A stretch of 64,000 nucleotides of DNA. It comes from Myotis daubentonii (taxonomy: Eukaryota > Chordata > Mammalia > Chiroptera > Vespertilionidae). The notes beneath the pieces were generated by a model. It was not told the origin of the DNA and made no database searches. It saw only the letters and a list, made by a program, of their open reading frames with translations. Shown in pieces: positions 55,159-62,778 of this stretch. The DNA is taken from NCBI RefSeq assembly GCF_963259705.1, contig NC_081842.1:60896787-60960786 (forward strand), given 5' to 3'. The position numbers and the translations under genes were made by a program. Numbering within the stretch: position 1 is the stretch's first letter; each line of letters opens with the position of its first letter.

Positions 55159-57203
55159 CAAAGCTTCTCCAATAATTCTGATGCCTGCACCACTTTAGGA
55201 GCTACCAATAACTGATAGTGCCACCTGGAAGCTTTCACCTGCCACTCCAAGGTCCAGCAAGGGAGGACATAACACCAATCTGAGATTCTCATTGGCCCCT
55301 CCTGGCTCCAGTCTTATCTCTTTGGCCCAGACATCTCCACCCTTCTTCTGGTTTTCCATTTTCTAGTCTGTTTAGCAAGAGGCAAAATACTTGTCTCCCC
55401 ATTCAGTCATCCTTTTGGGATGTGCCTCAAATTCGCCTGAATTTTGCAAAGGTGTCATAAGCCCGGAGTTGGGCCATTATTCAGACTTGTGTCCTGCAGA
55501 GAGAGCGACCTGACCCTCTCCATTCTGAGGAGGGTGTGCACAGCCAGCAAGCAGCAAGCTGTGTCTCCTCCAACCTCCCATCTCACCGGCAATGCCACAG
55601 AGTGGGGACCTTAGGGGGAGATTAAGATTCTACAATAAACCGTGGTTAACCTTTATTGAGCACCAGGTGTCAGTTATTCTACTCAGCACTGTGTGTGCAT
55701 CACATTTTTTCATTCTGTGGAGGTGCCTCCTCGGAGCCTAAGATCACCAGCTAATACACAGAGGGCCTGGGATTTAAACCAACGTCTTCTGGTGCTACAC
55801 TTCCTCCACCCTGGGAGACAGCGTGAAAACCCTCAGCGGCATCTTTTGTTGATGGTTTTGCTTTTGCCTTACAGAAAAACGCTGTGATTGAAAGCCTGCA
55901 GGAACAAGTAAACAACGCCAAAGAGAAGCTAGTGAGGCTGATGTCAGCGGAGTGTACCTATGAGGCCCCGGAGTGCGCTGTCCTCCCTGCCTCTTCCCAT
56001 AGCAAGGAGGGTCAGGCTGCAGCCCCTGCGCACGGCCTGACCACTCAGTGGCATTCAGAATGCCTCTCTGACTCTCCGAATGATACCAGTGCGGCGGCCC
56101 AGGACTCCCAGAGCACCTCAGTGCCCTCCTCAAGTGCACAAAGCCTCGAGGGGCCTGGGAAGGACTCTGGCTCCTCCCCGGGGCGGAAGGAGATGTCTGA
56201 CTTGAGAGACTTTTCTGATCATTTAAATTTGGGCTGCAGCCAGAAGCAGCAGGCTGGGCCAGACCAGGGTGCAGAACGGAGAGACCAGGGACCTGCAGTC
56301 CCCCGCCAGAGCCTCACACCAGTTGAAGGAGGCTCTGTTCCCCAGAGACAGGGGCAGCGGGAGAACTCAGGGGAGCCCCAGAAGCAGTCAAGGGTCAATT
56401 CAGTGATCAGGGAGAAGCTTCAGGAAGTCCTACAGGATCTGGGCCTGGGCTCTGAGGCTCCCGTCCCCTCTTCCCTGTCTTGTCCCCAGCAGCCCTGGAA
56501 GAGCAGCGCTGCCCACGGCCCCCAGAAGATGCCCTTCTCCAGGGAGCTGGGCTTCAGCCCATACATGGTGAGGAGAAGGCGGGCAGCGCAGCGGGCTCGC
56601 TCGCACTTTCCGGGCTCTCTACCCTCACATGTGGGGCATCGGGCAAATAGGGTGGCATCTGGCACAAAAAGTGGGTTAAATGTGCAGAACCCGGACAGCC
56701 TCTGCTTGGACCCTCAAACTGCTGATTCCAGGGAACCCTCTTCCAAGAAGCTTTCGTTACTCCCAGATCCTCAAGGCAAGCCGGGCATCCAGGAGGACAG
56801 CAAACAGTGCCAGGCAGAGCTCCAGGGAGCTGGGAGAAGCTGCGCAGCCTTTCCTCACCAGCCTTCTGGTTCTGGCCGGGCACGGTGTCCCACTGGCCCA
56901 CGCCGATCACCAGATCTGCCTGAGCAGCGCCAGCTGCATTCCCTGAGGTCCCCGGGCTGTCTCTCCCTTTCTTCTCCACGCAACTACCTTGACACTGAGT
57001 CCAGCAGCTCAGACGAGTTCTTCTGCCACTGCCACCGGCCCTACTGTGAAATCTGCTTCCAGAGTTCCTCTGATTCCAGTGACAGTGGCTCTTCAGACTC
57101 TGACCCGGAGCATACTGGGGGGCTGGCTTCCTGGGAAAAGCTGTGGGCCAGCTCAAAGCCTATCGTGAACTTCAAAGATGACTTGAAACCCACACTGGTG
57201 TGA
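32439..57203 (+). CDS. GPR156: GPR156 gene, seven coding exons (5' partial)
   Basis: Exons 32439-32574, 32831-32941, 38672-38797, 39776-39871, 43830-44066, 51515-51673 and 55875-57203 join to 2,194 bases with one open frame and GT-AG introns, encoding 730 complete residues plus the stop. GPR156 is an orphan class C receptor related to GABA-B subunits but lacking the Venus flytrap domain. It signals constitutively through Gi/o and is known to set hair-cell orientation downstream of EMX2. TM2-TM7, a C-terminal coiled coil and a long Ser-rich tail are present. The exons for the N-terminus and TM1 (about 80 residues in the human protein of about 814) were not found. No lesion is seen. Recognition rests on motifs such as [20 protein letters not shown] and the C-terminal [16 protein letters not shown]. 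Confidence 0.97.
32831..32941 (+). CDS. GPR156: GPR156 exon: TM3
   Basis: 37 codons, phase 0 at both ends, acceptor CCACTGTAG, donor [26 protein letters not shown] forms TM3, with the class C style basic and aromatic inner end WRLYKVF. The intron before it is only 256 bp. Confidence 0.97.
32942..33747. other. GPR156 intron sequence, unassigned
   Basis: No repeat end or exon recognised; AT-rich from about 33620. Confidence 0.5.
33748..33939. mobile_element. SPIN-like hAT miniature element
   Basis: Left end CAGTGGTTCTCAACCTTCCT and right end GACCCACAGGTTGAGAAC, with the inner phrase GTGTTTTCCGATGGTC seen in SPIN elements. 192 bp, an internal deletion derivative. The flanking 8-mers differ, so the duplication has decayed. 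Confidence 0.85.
34492..34711 (+). mobile_element. Ves-type SINE
   Basis: Head GTCCTAGCTGGTTTTGCTTA, B box GGTTGGATTCC and an A-rich tail. More diverged than the copies at 8600 or 26894. A 14-base G run follows at about 34715. Confidence 0.9.
35007..35127. mobile_element. mariner-like miniature element
   Basis: Ends CACAGGATCGGGACAAAAGT and, inverted, CAGGGTGGGGAAAAGTAGG, with TA on both sides (35005-35006, 35128-35129). 121 bp, no transposase. It interrupts the antisense L1. Confidence 0.8.
36226..36306 (-). mobile_element. very short 5'-truncated L1 or HAL1 tail
   Basis: About 80 bp of antisense 3'-end text (TTTTATTGTCTAAAGTTTTA) flanked by TAGTAGCTTTTT (36213 and 36307). Its 3'-end text resembles that of the HAL1-like element at 3523. 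Confidence 0.7.
36611..36834 (+). mobile_element. Ves-type SINE
   Basis: Full length, flanked by AAAGAATTAATGTTGGG (36594-36610) and AAAGAATTGATGTTGGG (36835-36851), one mismatch in 17. Confidence 0.94.
37311..37563 (-). mobile_element. Ves-type SINE with extra 3' segment
   Basis: SINE body about 37346-37563. A 17-bp flank AAAATTAGTTATCTTTT (37294-37310) recurs with one mismatch at 37564-37580. Between the tail and the left flank lie about 35 bp not belonging to the SINE. Confidence 0.85.
38171..38671. other. GPR156 intron sequence, unassigned
   Basis: No repeat end recognised; ends in the acceptor tract of the TM4 exon. Confidence 0.5.
38672..38797 (+). CDS. GPR156: GPR156 exon: TM4
   Basis: 42 codons, phase 0-0, acceptor TTTTTCAG, donor [26 protein letters not shown] is TM4, followed by the start of the second outer loop with a cysteine ([14 protein letters not shown]). 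Confidence 0.97.
39175..39385 (+). mobile_element. MIR element
   Basis: Near-complete MIR: AACCCTGGTTCAAATCCTAG, CCAGGTGACCTTGGGAAAGT and AAATGGAGATAATACTACTA. Confidence 0.88.
39386..39775. other. GPR156 intron sequence, unassigned
   Basis: Nothing recognised apart from the acceptor of the next exon. Confidence 0.5.
39776..39871 (+). CDS. GPR156: GPR156 exon: second extracellular loop and start of TM5
   Basis: 32 codons, phase 0-0. Acceptor CCCTCGTAG; donor GTTGGT, a weak but valid GT site. [20 protein letters not shown] carries two loop cysteines, one a candidate for the conserved TM3-loop disulfide. [10 protein letters not shown] begins TM5. Confidence 0.95.
39872..40789. other. GPR156 intron sequence, unassigned
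   Basis: No exon or repeat end recognised. Confidence 0.5.
40790..41012 (+). mobile_element. MIR element
   Basis: GCAGGGTTTGAATTCTGACT, TGACCTCTCTGAGCCTTAGT, AAATGGGGTATGATAATATC and GTAAGAGCTCAGTAAATTTT follow the MIR order. Confidence 0.88.
41013..41517. other. GPR156 intron sequence, unassigned
   Basis: No exon or repeat end recognised. Confidence 0.45.
41518..41842 (-). mobile_element. Ves-related SINE, older subfamily, with (GA)n expansion
   Basis: Same tail-proximal unit as the copy at 19663 (AATCCTCACCGAAGGATATT). The tRNA-like head ends near 41840. A (GA)n run at about 41609-41653 has expanded inside the body, lengthening the copy. Confidence 0.88.
42106..42328. mobile_element. SPIN-like hAT miniature element with perfect 8-bp duplication
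   Basis: Left end CAGTGGTTCTCAACCTTCCT, right end GTTAAGAACCGCTG, inner phrases TTCCGATGGTCTTAGGCGAC and AAAGGGTCGTTCGACCCCC. The duplication CTCTAGGC (42098-42105 and 42329-42336) is exact. 223 bp, no transposase. Confidence 0.95.
42440..42655 (+). mobile_element. ancient L2-like 3' end
   Basis: GCCAAGCTCCTTGAAAGGAC, TTTGTAGCACTGGTTCCTGC and ACTTTACACATAGTCAGG fit a decayed L2 3' end. Confidence 0.55.
42809..43041 (-). mobile_element. Ves-type SINE
   Basis: Antisense: the T-rich tail and TTTTTATTGATTTCAGAGAG come first, and the head AGCCAAACCAGCCAGGGC lies at 43024-43041. Weak flanking repeat around GAGCA(A)GTTTT. Confidence 0.92.
43042..43639. other. GPR156 intron sequence, unassigned
   Basis: GC-rich for the intron, with overlapping ORFs of up to 111 codons on both strands. 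None shows a domain, and the receptor frame is complete without them. Confidence 0.45.
43640..43760 (-). mobile_element. MIR fragment
   Basis: Antisense MIR: AACATTTATTAAGCACCTAC, TAGGTGCCAGAAGCACCCTA and GGGTATTATTACCCTTATTT. Confidence 0.82.
43830..44066 (+). CDS. GPR156: GPR156 exon: TM5 to TM7
   Basis: 79 codons, phase 0-0, acceptor GCATCCAG, donor [19 protein letters not shown] ends TM5, [12 protein letters not shown] is the third inner loop, [20 protein letters not shown] is TM6 and [20 protein letters not shown] is TM7. The NQS sequon lies on the predicted cytosolic side, so it is probably not glycosylated. Confidence 0.97.
44067..45453. other. GPR156 intron sequence, unassigned
   Basis: No exon, RNA gene or clear repeat recognised in about 1.4 kb. 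Confidence 0.45.
45469..45704 (-). mobile_element. Ves-type SINE
   Basis: Antisense copy flanked by a perfect 15-bp duplication ATGTGACACAGTTTT (45454-45468 and 45705-45719). Confidence 0.95.
45720..46273. other. GPR156 intron sequence, unassigned
   Basis: Nothing recognised. Confidence 0.45.
46288..46504 (+). mobile_element. Ves-type SINE
   Basis: Subfamily with GTGGCTCAGTGGTTGAGCAT and ACCAGGAGGTCATGGTCTG, different from the copies at 8600 and 26894. Perfect 14-bp duplication AAATGAGAGACTAG (46274-46287 and 46505-46518). Confidence 0.95.
46519..48247. other. GPR156 intron sequence with a (TA)n microsatellite
   Basis: (TA)n runs at about 47068-47119. The part from about 47820 to 48240 (CAGATGGGGGAACAGCATGA and similar) resembles the same unnamed ancient repeat as 23790. 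No exon recognised. Confidence 0.5.
48248..48790 (-). mobile_element. MLT1-type LTR (MaLR), antisense
   Basis: ACTGTATTAGTTTCCTGTGG at the left edge, then TAACAAATTAACACAAATGG, TTCTGGCAGTCATAAATTGG and CATAAGGACTCATGATTACA give the MLT1 order in reverse. It ends near a G run at 48762-48771. An old LTR with no coding part. Confidence 0.75.
48791..49068. other. GPR156 intron sequence, unassigned
   Basis: Nothing recognised before the solo LTR. Confidence 0.45.
49075..49848 (+). mobile_element. solo LTR of an endogenous retrovirus
   Basis: 774 bp starting TGCCGGGAGC and ending ACCCCGGCA, a TG...CA pair with a 7-bp inverted repeat TGCCGGG/CCCGGCA. The 6-bp duplication GGGCTG (49069-49074 and 49849-49854) is exact; 6 bp is usual for class II retroviruses. 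A TATAAATA box lies at 49389-49396, giving the plus orientation. Several imperfect repeats (GGCGAGAGCATG, GGATCCTGGA) fill 49530-49750. No internal viral genes remain, so it arose by recombination between two LTRs. LTR status is inferred from the ends; the family is unnamed. Confidence 0.8.
49855..50498. other. GPR156 intron sequence, unassigned
   Basis: Nothing recognised. Confidence 0.45.
50511..50737 (-). mobile_element. Ves-type SINE
   Basis: Antisense copy with the head GAGCCAAACCGGTTTCGGCC at its right end. Flanked by AGATTGCTTCTT (50499-50510) and AGATTCCTTCTT (50738-50749). Confidence 0.93.
50750..51514. other. GPR156 intron sequence, unassigned
   Basis: Nothing recognised apart from the acceptor at 51513-51514. 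Confidence 0.45.
51515..51673 (+). CDS. GPR156: GPR156 exon: proximal tail and start of coiled coil
   Basis: 53 codons, phase 0-0, acceptor TATTTAACAG, donor [20 protein letters not shown] follows TM7. The end SMERLLTE begins the coiled coil that continues in the last exon. Confidence 0.97.
51850..52165 (+). mobile_element. ancient interspersed repeat, family not assigned
   Basis: GTGCTGGACATTGTGCTAAG, TCAGGGAGCTCACAGTCTAA and AAGCATTCCAAGCAGGGGAA are from the same ancient repeat as 23790-24200, covering its other end. Confidence 0.5.
52166..55074. other. GPR156 intron sequence, no recognised feature
   Basis: About 2.9 kb. It includes an unexplained 204-codon ORF at 53017-53631 with no domain and atypical residue use for a known family. 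No young repeat is seen. Confidence 0.45.
55075..55205 (-). mobile_element. MER5-like fragment with a 37-base A run
   Basis: Antisense MER5A order: ATCTACTGAATCAAGTGTCA, TTAGGCCCAATGATCCT and CCAATAATTCTGATGCCTGC. A pure A run (55121-55157) sits at a place where the family has a short A-rich stretch. Confidence 0.55.
55206..55874. other. GPR156 intron sequence, unassigned
   Basis: A MIR-like phrase near 55650-55770 is too diverged to call. Ends in the acceptor TTTTGCCTTACAG. Confidence 0.45.
55875..57203 (+). CDS. GPR156: GPR156 last coding exon: coiled coil and C-terminal tail
   Basis: 442 residues then TGA at 57201-57203. [20 protein letters not shown] continues the coiled coil. The long tail is Ser/Pro/Gln-rich and likely disordered, with a predicted helix [16 protein letters not shown] (near 56403-56450), a basic stretch [15 protein letters not shown] (near 56565), and near the end an acidic Ser-rich segment around a Cys/His cluster [13 protein letters not shown] (about 57018-57059). 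The final [15 protein letters not shown] is typical of GPR156. Confidence 0.97.
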   Translation, partial: KNAVIESLQEQVNNAKEKLVRLMSAECTYEAPECAVLPASSHSKEGQAAAPAHGLTTQWHSECLSDSPNDTSAAAQDSQSTSVPSSSAQSLEGPGKDSGSSPGRKEMSDLRDFSDHLNLGCSQKQQAGPDQGAERRDQGPAVPRQSLTPVEGGSVPQRQGQRENSGEPQKQSRVNSVIREKLQEVLQDLGLGSEAPVPSSLSCPQQPWKSSAAHGPQKMPFSRELGFSPYMVRRRRAAQRARSHFPGSLPSHVGHRANRVASGTKSGLNVQNPDSLCLDPQTADSREPSSKKLSLLPDPQGKPGIQEDSKQCQAELQGAGRSCAAFPHQPSGSGRARCPTGPRRSPDLPEQRQLHSLRSPGCLSLSSPRNYLDTESSSSDEFFCHCHRPYCEICFQSSSDSSDSGSSDSDPEHTGGLASWEKLWASSKPIVNFKDDLKPTLV

Positions 57204-58920
57204 ACTGCAGCACAGCAGGCCTGGATAGAAAGGTCGGTCCAGGACAAGCCGTACCAAGGCTTACAGGGGGAAGGCGGGTTCTGGCCTCAGGAGAACACAT
57301 CAGTGCCCTGCATTTGACCAGCCCTTACCATGTTTCAGCTATGCTCACTTGAGTACTGTTACCTTGAGCACTTCTTGGGTATTGCCTGTCTTGTTACTAC
57401 CTCACAGCATTCCTGTAAAAGACTCCAGTTGAGTGACCATAAAAGATACTCTTTGGGAAAAGGTGCTAAATGAGCACAGAAGCTTTCCTGTCCCAGTCAG
57501 CCTGTATTCCACAAAACTCTTCATATATACCAGATGGCTGGCTGGTGGACACACAGATGGAGAGATGGAGGAACTTTTCTGCAGAACCAGAGTGGTGGAC
57601 TATGACCCATCAAACTGGCCTTAAGATAAGTTTCCTACATCCTTGGGTGTCCCGTTCTTGGCAGGGGGTGCAACTTTGTTTCTGCTGAAGGTTAAACAGC
57701 ACCACCCCTGGTTCCAGCTTCTGGCCAGACTCAGCTCACAGCCACCTCTACAGCACTGTTTGTTCATATCTTCCCACTATTATGGCACCTCACCATCATC
57801 CCCGAGATAGTCAGGTCTCCATGTGGCCACAGGCTACCCAGATCTCTCTTCTGGGCTTAGGTGGCACCTGATGCCCAGACTGTCTACTGGTCCTGTGGTC
57901 CATCCCTTTGACTCTGCCCATGGTGCCATTTTGGACTGAGGGGAAGCACACACTGGCAATCTCTGTTGGTCAAGGGGTGCTCTTGGTGCCATTGGGGTTA
58001 CATGACCACCAATGGATACATGAATCTGGAAATAGAAAACAAGGAAATAGAAAGGAAGAAATGGGGGAGAAGAGGGCAGGAAAGAGAACAGGTTTTGAAA
58101 TTTTACCTTGAGTCTGGCACAGAACATGGTAGCATCAGAGTTCAGTAATTCCTTATGATAACCCTGGGAAATAGACACTCTCATTCCCATTTTTACAGAT
58201 GGGGCATGTGAGGCTCCAAGAACTGCGGTGACTTTCACAACTTCACACCAGGAGAGTGGTTCATGGAGAACTTGCCCACAGCCCAGGGGACTCCAAGTTG
58301 ATAGATTCTCCTGGGAATACACCTCTTGACTCATTCTTCTGGGAATGGCAAGCAGGCCAGACCATAAAGCAAGGGTGCTGTAGGAAAGCTGAGTTGTGCT
58401 CACCCTGGAGTCCAGGACACCTGCCCCCAGATAACAAAACTGGGTTCCTCATTGTGGGAAGCCGTCCTCACTGCCTCAGGGGCCCTCTGCACCAGGATGT
58501 TGGTGAAGGATGAGTACCAGGAACTCATCTGCTGCCAGACCCAGAGGGAAAGCACAGATGGGTCCACTTTGCTTGTTGCTAATCTGGTTGTGATTTAGAG
58601 GCCACCCCCTGCCCCCATCCATGTGTGTGCACATGTTCATGTGCAGGAGTCTGAGCCTCATTAGATATGCCTGGGGGGAGGGAGGAGTTGGGCTCTGAAA
58701 GTCTCACAGAAGCTTTGTCATGAACTCACAGGGACTGCCAATACTCATGAGTCTCCAGACACTGAATTGGGAGGCTGTCTTGGTAGCACAGCTTCTTCTG
58801 TTGTCTACTTTTGCATACAAATATCATAATTTATTCTGCATGTGGGTTTGTAGTGTCTGCTTGTGCTGTTTGTTTGCTGTCCAAGTGATACCTTAATAAA
58901 AGAGAAGCAACTCCCAAGGC
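57204..58920 (+). other. GPR156: GPR156 3'UTR
   Basis: No repeat or ORF of note. The limit is inferred from the first good AATAAA (58895-58900) followed by a GT-rich stretch at about 58937-58960. Alternative ends are possible; no transcript data are available. Confidence 0.65.
58895..58900 (+). terminator. likely polyadenylation signal of GPR156
   Basis: AATAAA within CCTTAATAAAAGAG, with a downstream GT-rich element 35-60 bases later. Cleavage near 58915-58925 is inferred. Confidence 0.65.
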
Positions 58921-59158
58921 AAGTCTTTTCAGAAATTGTGGTCTCGGGCTGGGGTGTAGAGGCATAGAGAGTGGACACACAGCCACCAGCGTTGCCTTGG
59001 ATTACCCTGGGTTCCAAGGGCATCTTCTGTCAAACTTCATTTGTAACAGAAACAACTGCCCCAGGGAACAGGGGGAACTATGGAGACTTTGGACTCTCCC
59101 CACCCACGGGGTCCTGTGGTTGGGCTTCACCTCCCTCAGCTCCCTCCCTCCCAGCAAG

Positions 59159-59321
59159 GAACCAAAGGGAAGTAAACATTGCCTCTGCTACTGTCATCTG
59201 GGTTGTGCATGTCTCTGTTGGCCCTAAGGTCTTGCATGGAGCCAGTCATAATTCTGACCCGAGCATATATTTCCCTGATGATTGAAATCTTTGGGTTGGA
59301 GGTATCCATTCTGATTCTAAA
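59159..59321 (+). repeat. direct duplication, copy 1
   Basis: 163 bp highly similar to 59980-60126. Shared text includes GAACCAAAGGGAAGTAAACA and TTGCATGGAGCCAGTCATAA. It has 16 bases (around GTTGGCCCTAAGGTCT) that copy 2 lacks. No known transposon was recognised in it. Confidence 0.93.
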
Positions 59322-59979
59322 GCATGTCACCACTAGCAGTCTGCTGTTCATGACTGTGGAGTATGCAGGCTCTATACCTGGCCATCCTTCTACCCATCTC
59401 ATTCTCTCTGCTTCCATATCCTCAGTCCCACCACCCCAGCCCTTCTTCATCTCCATTCCTCTTCTATCTAGAATTCCTTTCCCCTTTTCCCACACATTGT
59501 GAATTACTCATCCTTCAAGACTCAGGTGCAGCATGTGTTCTCTCTTAAGCCTTTCCTGAACACCCCAAAATAAAATTAACTGACCCCACAGTTAAATAAA
59601 GAAGGCTATTTGGGGACCTGTGTTTCAAACTCAGTTATATAGAGGCTTCTATTATCCATTTTACCTGGAATGACTTTGTAACCCTTGCTAGACTTGTTTA
59701 GAAAGATGGAGAATATACCCCGAATTTTTCCATTTGGTTCAAAAACTATGTGCCAAACACAACTGCCTGCCCAGTCCATTAAACTGATTCTAGTCCATCA
59801 TTTAGTCTTGCACCACCACTCCCCTACTCCTCTTTCCCTAAATTTAGCTCTTTCTCTAAATTTTTTACTCAAGACCAGCTAATCCAGTGATGAAATTCTC
59901 AAAGGGAGGAGTATGCAGTGGCTTTTGGCATGCTCTTGATAGTTATGCTCTTGAGGAAAGGGCTGTAACTTGTACAGAA

Positions 59980-60126
59980 GAACCAAAGGGAAGTAAACAT
60001 TGCCTCTGCTACTGTCATCTGGGTTGTGCATGTCTCTTGCATGGAGCCAGTCATAATTCTGACCCAAGCATATATTGCCCTGATGACTGAAATCTTTGGG
60101 TTGGAGCTATCCATCCTGATTCCAAA
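59980..60126 (+). repeat. direct duplication, copy 2
   Basis: 147 bp, about 821 bp downstream of copy 1 in the same orientation, with a handful of substitutions and one 16-base difference. Sequence between the copies (59322-59979) is unassigned. Confidence 0.93.
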
Positions 60127-60318
60127 GTGGGTCCCTATCTCCTGGACTTGAAGGATCAACTTGGCTTTCCTGGAACTCATAGAGGAGGGAGGGGAAAGTA
60201 CCAGACGTAGGAGGCATGCTTTTAAAGAACCATATTACTTCTAAAATGGTAAAAAGAAGAGTCAGTTCAAGTTCCACAAAATCTCTTCTGTGTCTGTATT
60301 TATTTTGTTATATTTAAA

Positions 60319-60556
60319 CTAGAGGCCCAGTGCAGGAAATTGCGCAGGACCCCAGACCCGCTCTGCGCGAGCCGCAGGCCCCACCTCTGCTGCACCAGCC
60401 CCACCAGCCCCACCAGCCCCACACGAGCCCCACCAGTCCTGCGCGAGCCACGAGTCCTGGCCCACGAGAGGTGCTCCATGCACCTCCTGGTGACCCGTTG
60501 TTTGGTCATTCCGCCTGTTACGGTGTCACGACCACAGGCCTTTTATGATATAAATG
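60319..60556 (-). mobile_element. decayed HeliBat-type Helitron
   Basis: On the minus strand the right end reads CTGCACTGGGCCT and CTAG (60322-60319), and the left end ATATCATAAAAGGCC near 60550. The hairpin is degraded. It contains tandem CCCCACCAG units at about 60388-60440. It appears inserted just 5' of an L2-like end. Confidence 0.65.
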
Positions 60557-60690
60557 TTTCTTCACAGATTTCAAATTCCTGAAAGCATGGAGTATGTCTT
60601 CTGCATTTTTGTATCCTCTAGAGTAGACATCAGAGAACTTTGCACAAAGGATAAGCTTAATAAATGTTTGATGGATCAGTTGCTGAGAAG
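60557..60690 (+). mobile_element. ancient L2-like 3' end
   Basis: AAGCATGGAGTATGTCTTCT and GCTTAATAAATGTTTGATGG are L2-style. Confidence 0.5.
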
Positions 60691-61441
60691 ATAAATGGAT
60701 GAAACAAAGGCAGACAAAGAACCTGTTCTGGGGCTAACAAAGCAGCCAAAAGGGAGCCAGAGCTATCCAGTTTCACTGCTTGCCAATGAGTTAAGAGCAA
60801 GAAACAACATCACCCAGAAGTAACTGAATTTTGAAAATGACAGTACTTTAAGGATCTTAGGGAGACCTGGACTAGAATCGAGTTACTGAAGAGAAGCAAG
60901 AAAGTTATTGTGGTAAAGATTTTCTCTTAAAGATGCTTTCCTCACAGGCTTGTAACTAACAAGCATTATTGGCAGGAGGACATCTTTATCACCATCACCT
61001 TCCTGAGTCCCCTTTCCTGAAGCCCAAACAAAGCAGTTCCTCCCAGTAACACCATCTGGGCTTTGTTATGAGAGGTCTAATGCACAGATGGCATTTATGG
61101 GGCTCGAGACAGGAAAGAGGCTACTGTTGTCCTCAGACTTCGCTCTGCCTCACCTCTGATATGTACTCTGATCTCTCTTTCAAAATGTTCCTGGTCTTAG
61201 CACCCTCAGCCGAACTGCATCCGAATTAGGGAACATCTTGGGATGTTCAGTTCACTGTTGAGGTCACAAGAGACAGGAAATGCCCGTGTTTTGGGGAGAA
61301 ATAATCTGATATGAGCTTAACAAGATCTCTGTCAATGTTTCCCAACTCTTTTCATTCTTTGACTTACCTTTTGATATTTAAATACACAAGCAAGATGCAT
61401 AGGCTCAGAGAATAAGTGATAACCGAAACAGTGAGCCAAGG
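60691..61441. other. unassigned non-coding stretch
   Basis: Nothing recognised. Confidence 0.45.
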
Positions 61442-61956
61442 TGTTTTTCCCGGGGTTGTCTCGCGACACCAACGTATGAGCTCCGCGGACCAGAAGATTC
61501 AAGCAAAGTGTGGAAAATTTATTACAAGCAGATTCAGCCTCCCCGCAAGGGGAGGGCAACCCAAGAATGGGCTGCCCATTCAAGCCTTGTAGTCCAGGGG
61601 TATATATTTGCTACAAGCCTGCTCTAGGTTTATCAGTGTTGTCACCTGATTGATTCCTTCAATTGCTTTTGCCCTGCAACAGACCTAAACTTTTCCTGTT
61701 TCTATGTGTTCTTTCTCTGTTCCTATGGTGAACATTTTCTGTTTCTATGGGTTCGTACATCTTGTTTACTGCAGGCCCTCCCTTGGTTTCCCACGCCTCC
61801 CGCTTTGAGTCCAGAAACATTTTATTATTTCTGTTTGATTGGTTCCTGTGGTTAGGCTGCTCAAACTGCCATGTCTGCCCCTGCTTATGTTCCACCTGCC
61901 TTTGTTTCCCACTGGACCCCTGCCCTATCTGCCTGTGTTTCAAATTAACCCTCTCA
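61442..61956 (-). mobile_element. probable endogenous-retrovirus LTR, antisense
   Basis: On the minus strand: TG start TGAGAGGGTTAATTTG, a TATATA-like box (about 61600), AATAAA in TTGTAATAAATTTTCC (about 61525), and end GGGAAAAACA. This is the U3-R-U5 order of an LTR. Flanking bases (CAAGG and TAAGT) are not a clean duplication, so limits are tentative. No viral genes were found next to it. Confidence 0.55.
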
Positions 61957-62254
61957 TAAGTACTTGGGAAAGGCCCTGGAAAGGTCTTCAAGTGACTAAG
62001 ACAAAAGCAAAAGGACAGGTAAAGAAAAGAGAAGGAAGACAAGAAGTCCAAAGAACAGAGAGAGATAAGAGAGATGAAGGAGGAGGTGAAGAAAGGCATC
62101 CTGCTTAACTCTGTCAGTGGACAGGTTGTGGCAATTCCCTCTTTTGTAAATGAGTTGGCTCTGGTTTTACTTTGACAGAAACGAGGATCCCTTTATCCTT
62201 GCAGAGCTCTCTCTTCAGTATGTATGTGATTGTTGGTTAATTTCTTGACTTTCC
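61957..62254. other. unassigned non-coding stretch
   Basis: Purine-rich 62000-62090. No feature recognised. Confidence 0.45.
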
Positions 62255-62345
62255 CCACTCAACTCTGAGCTTCTTGAGCCCAATTGTCATAATTTCCTTG
62301 GCGTCCCCAGCACCGTGCCTGGTCCATGGTGATGTTCAGCAGATG
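62255..62345 (+). mobile_element. ancient L2-like 3' end
   Basis: CCCCAGCACCGTGCCTGGTC and GATGTTCAGCAGATGTTTGT fit an L2 end. Confidence 0.55.
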
Positions 62346-62599
62346 TTTGTCAAAAGAAATAAACCAAGAAAAGAAGTGTGGCCTACCTAGAATTGTCTCA
62401 AGAGGGACTTCAAGAGGCAACTCATAATAGTAGAAGTCACCTGGGAGGCAGGGCTTATCATGGAAGCAGTGTTGTTGATCCACCTAAGTTTAAATCCTTT
62501 GCGATAATACCTACACCCTTTGTCAAAAGAAGGCATTTTAGATGGGCTCTCTTCTCCACTCATTTTTGTACAATAATTTTCTACCCCCACTGAAATGCC

Positions 62600-62778
62600 T
62601 GGCTTAAAATCACCCACGTGTCTGGGTGCCTTTCAGCAAGTTGTGTAACCTCTTTGTGGCTTAGTTTTCCCAGCTGTAAACTGGGACAACAACACCTACC
62701 TCATAAGGTTGTTATGAGGATTCAATGAATTAATATTTCTAAAGTGGTATGAACTATGCCTGGCACATAGTAAACATG
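62600..62778 (+). mobile_element. MIR element
   Basis: CAAGTTGTGTAACCTCTTTG, CATAAGGTTGTTATGAGGAT and TGCCTGGCACATAGTAAACA follow the MIR order. Confidence 0.85.
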
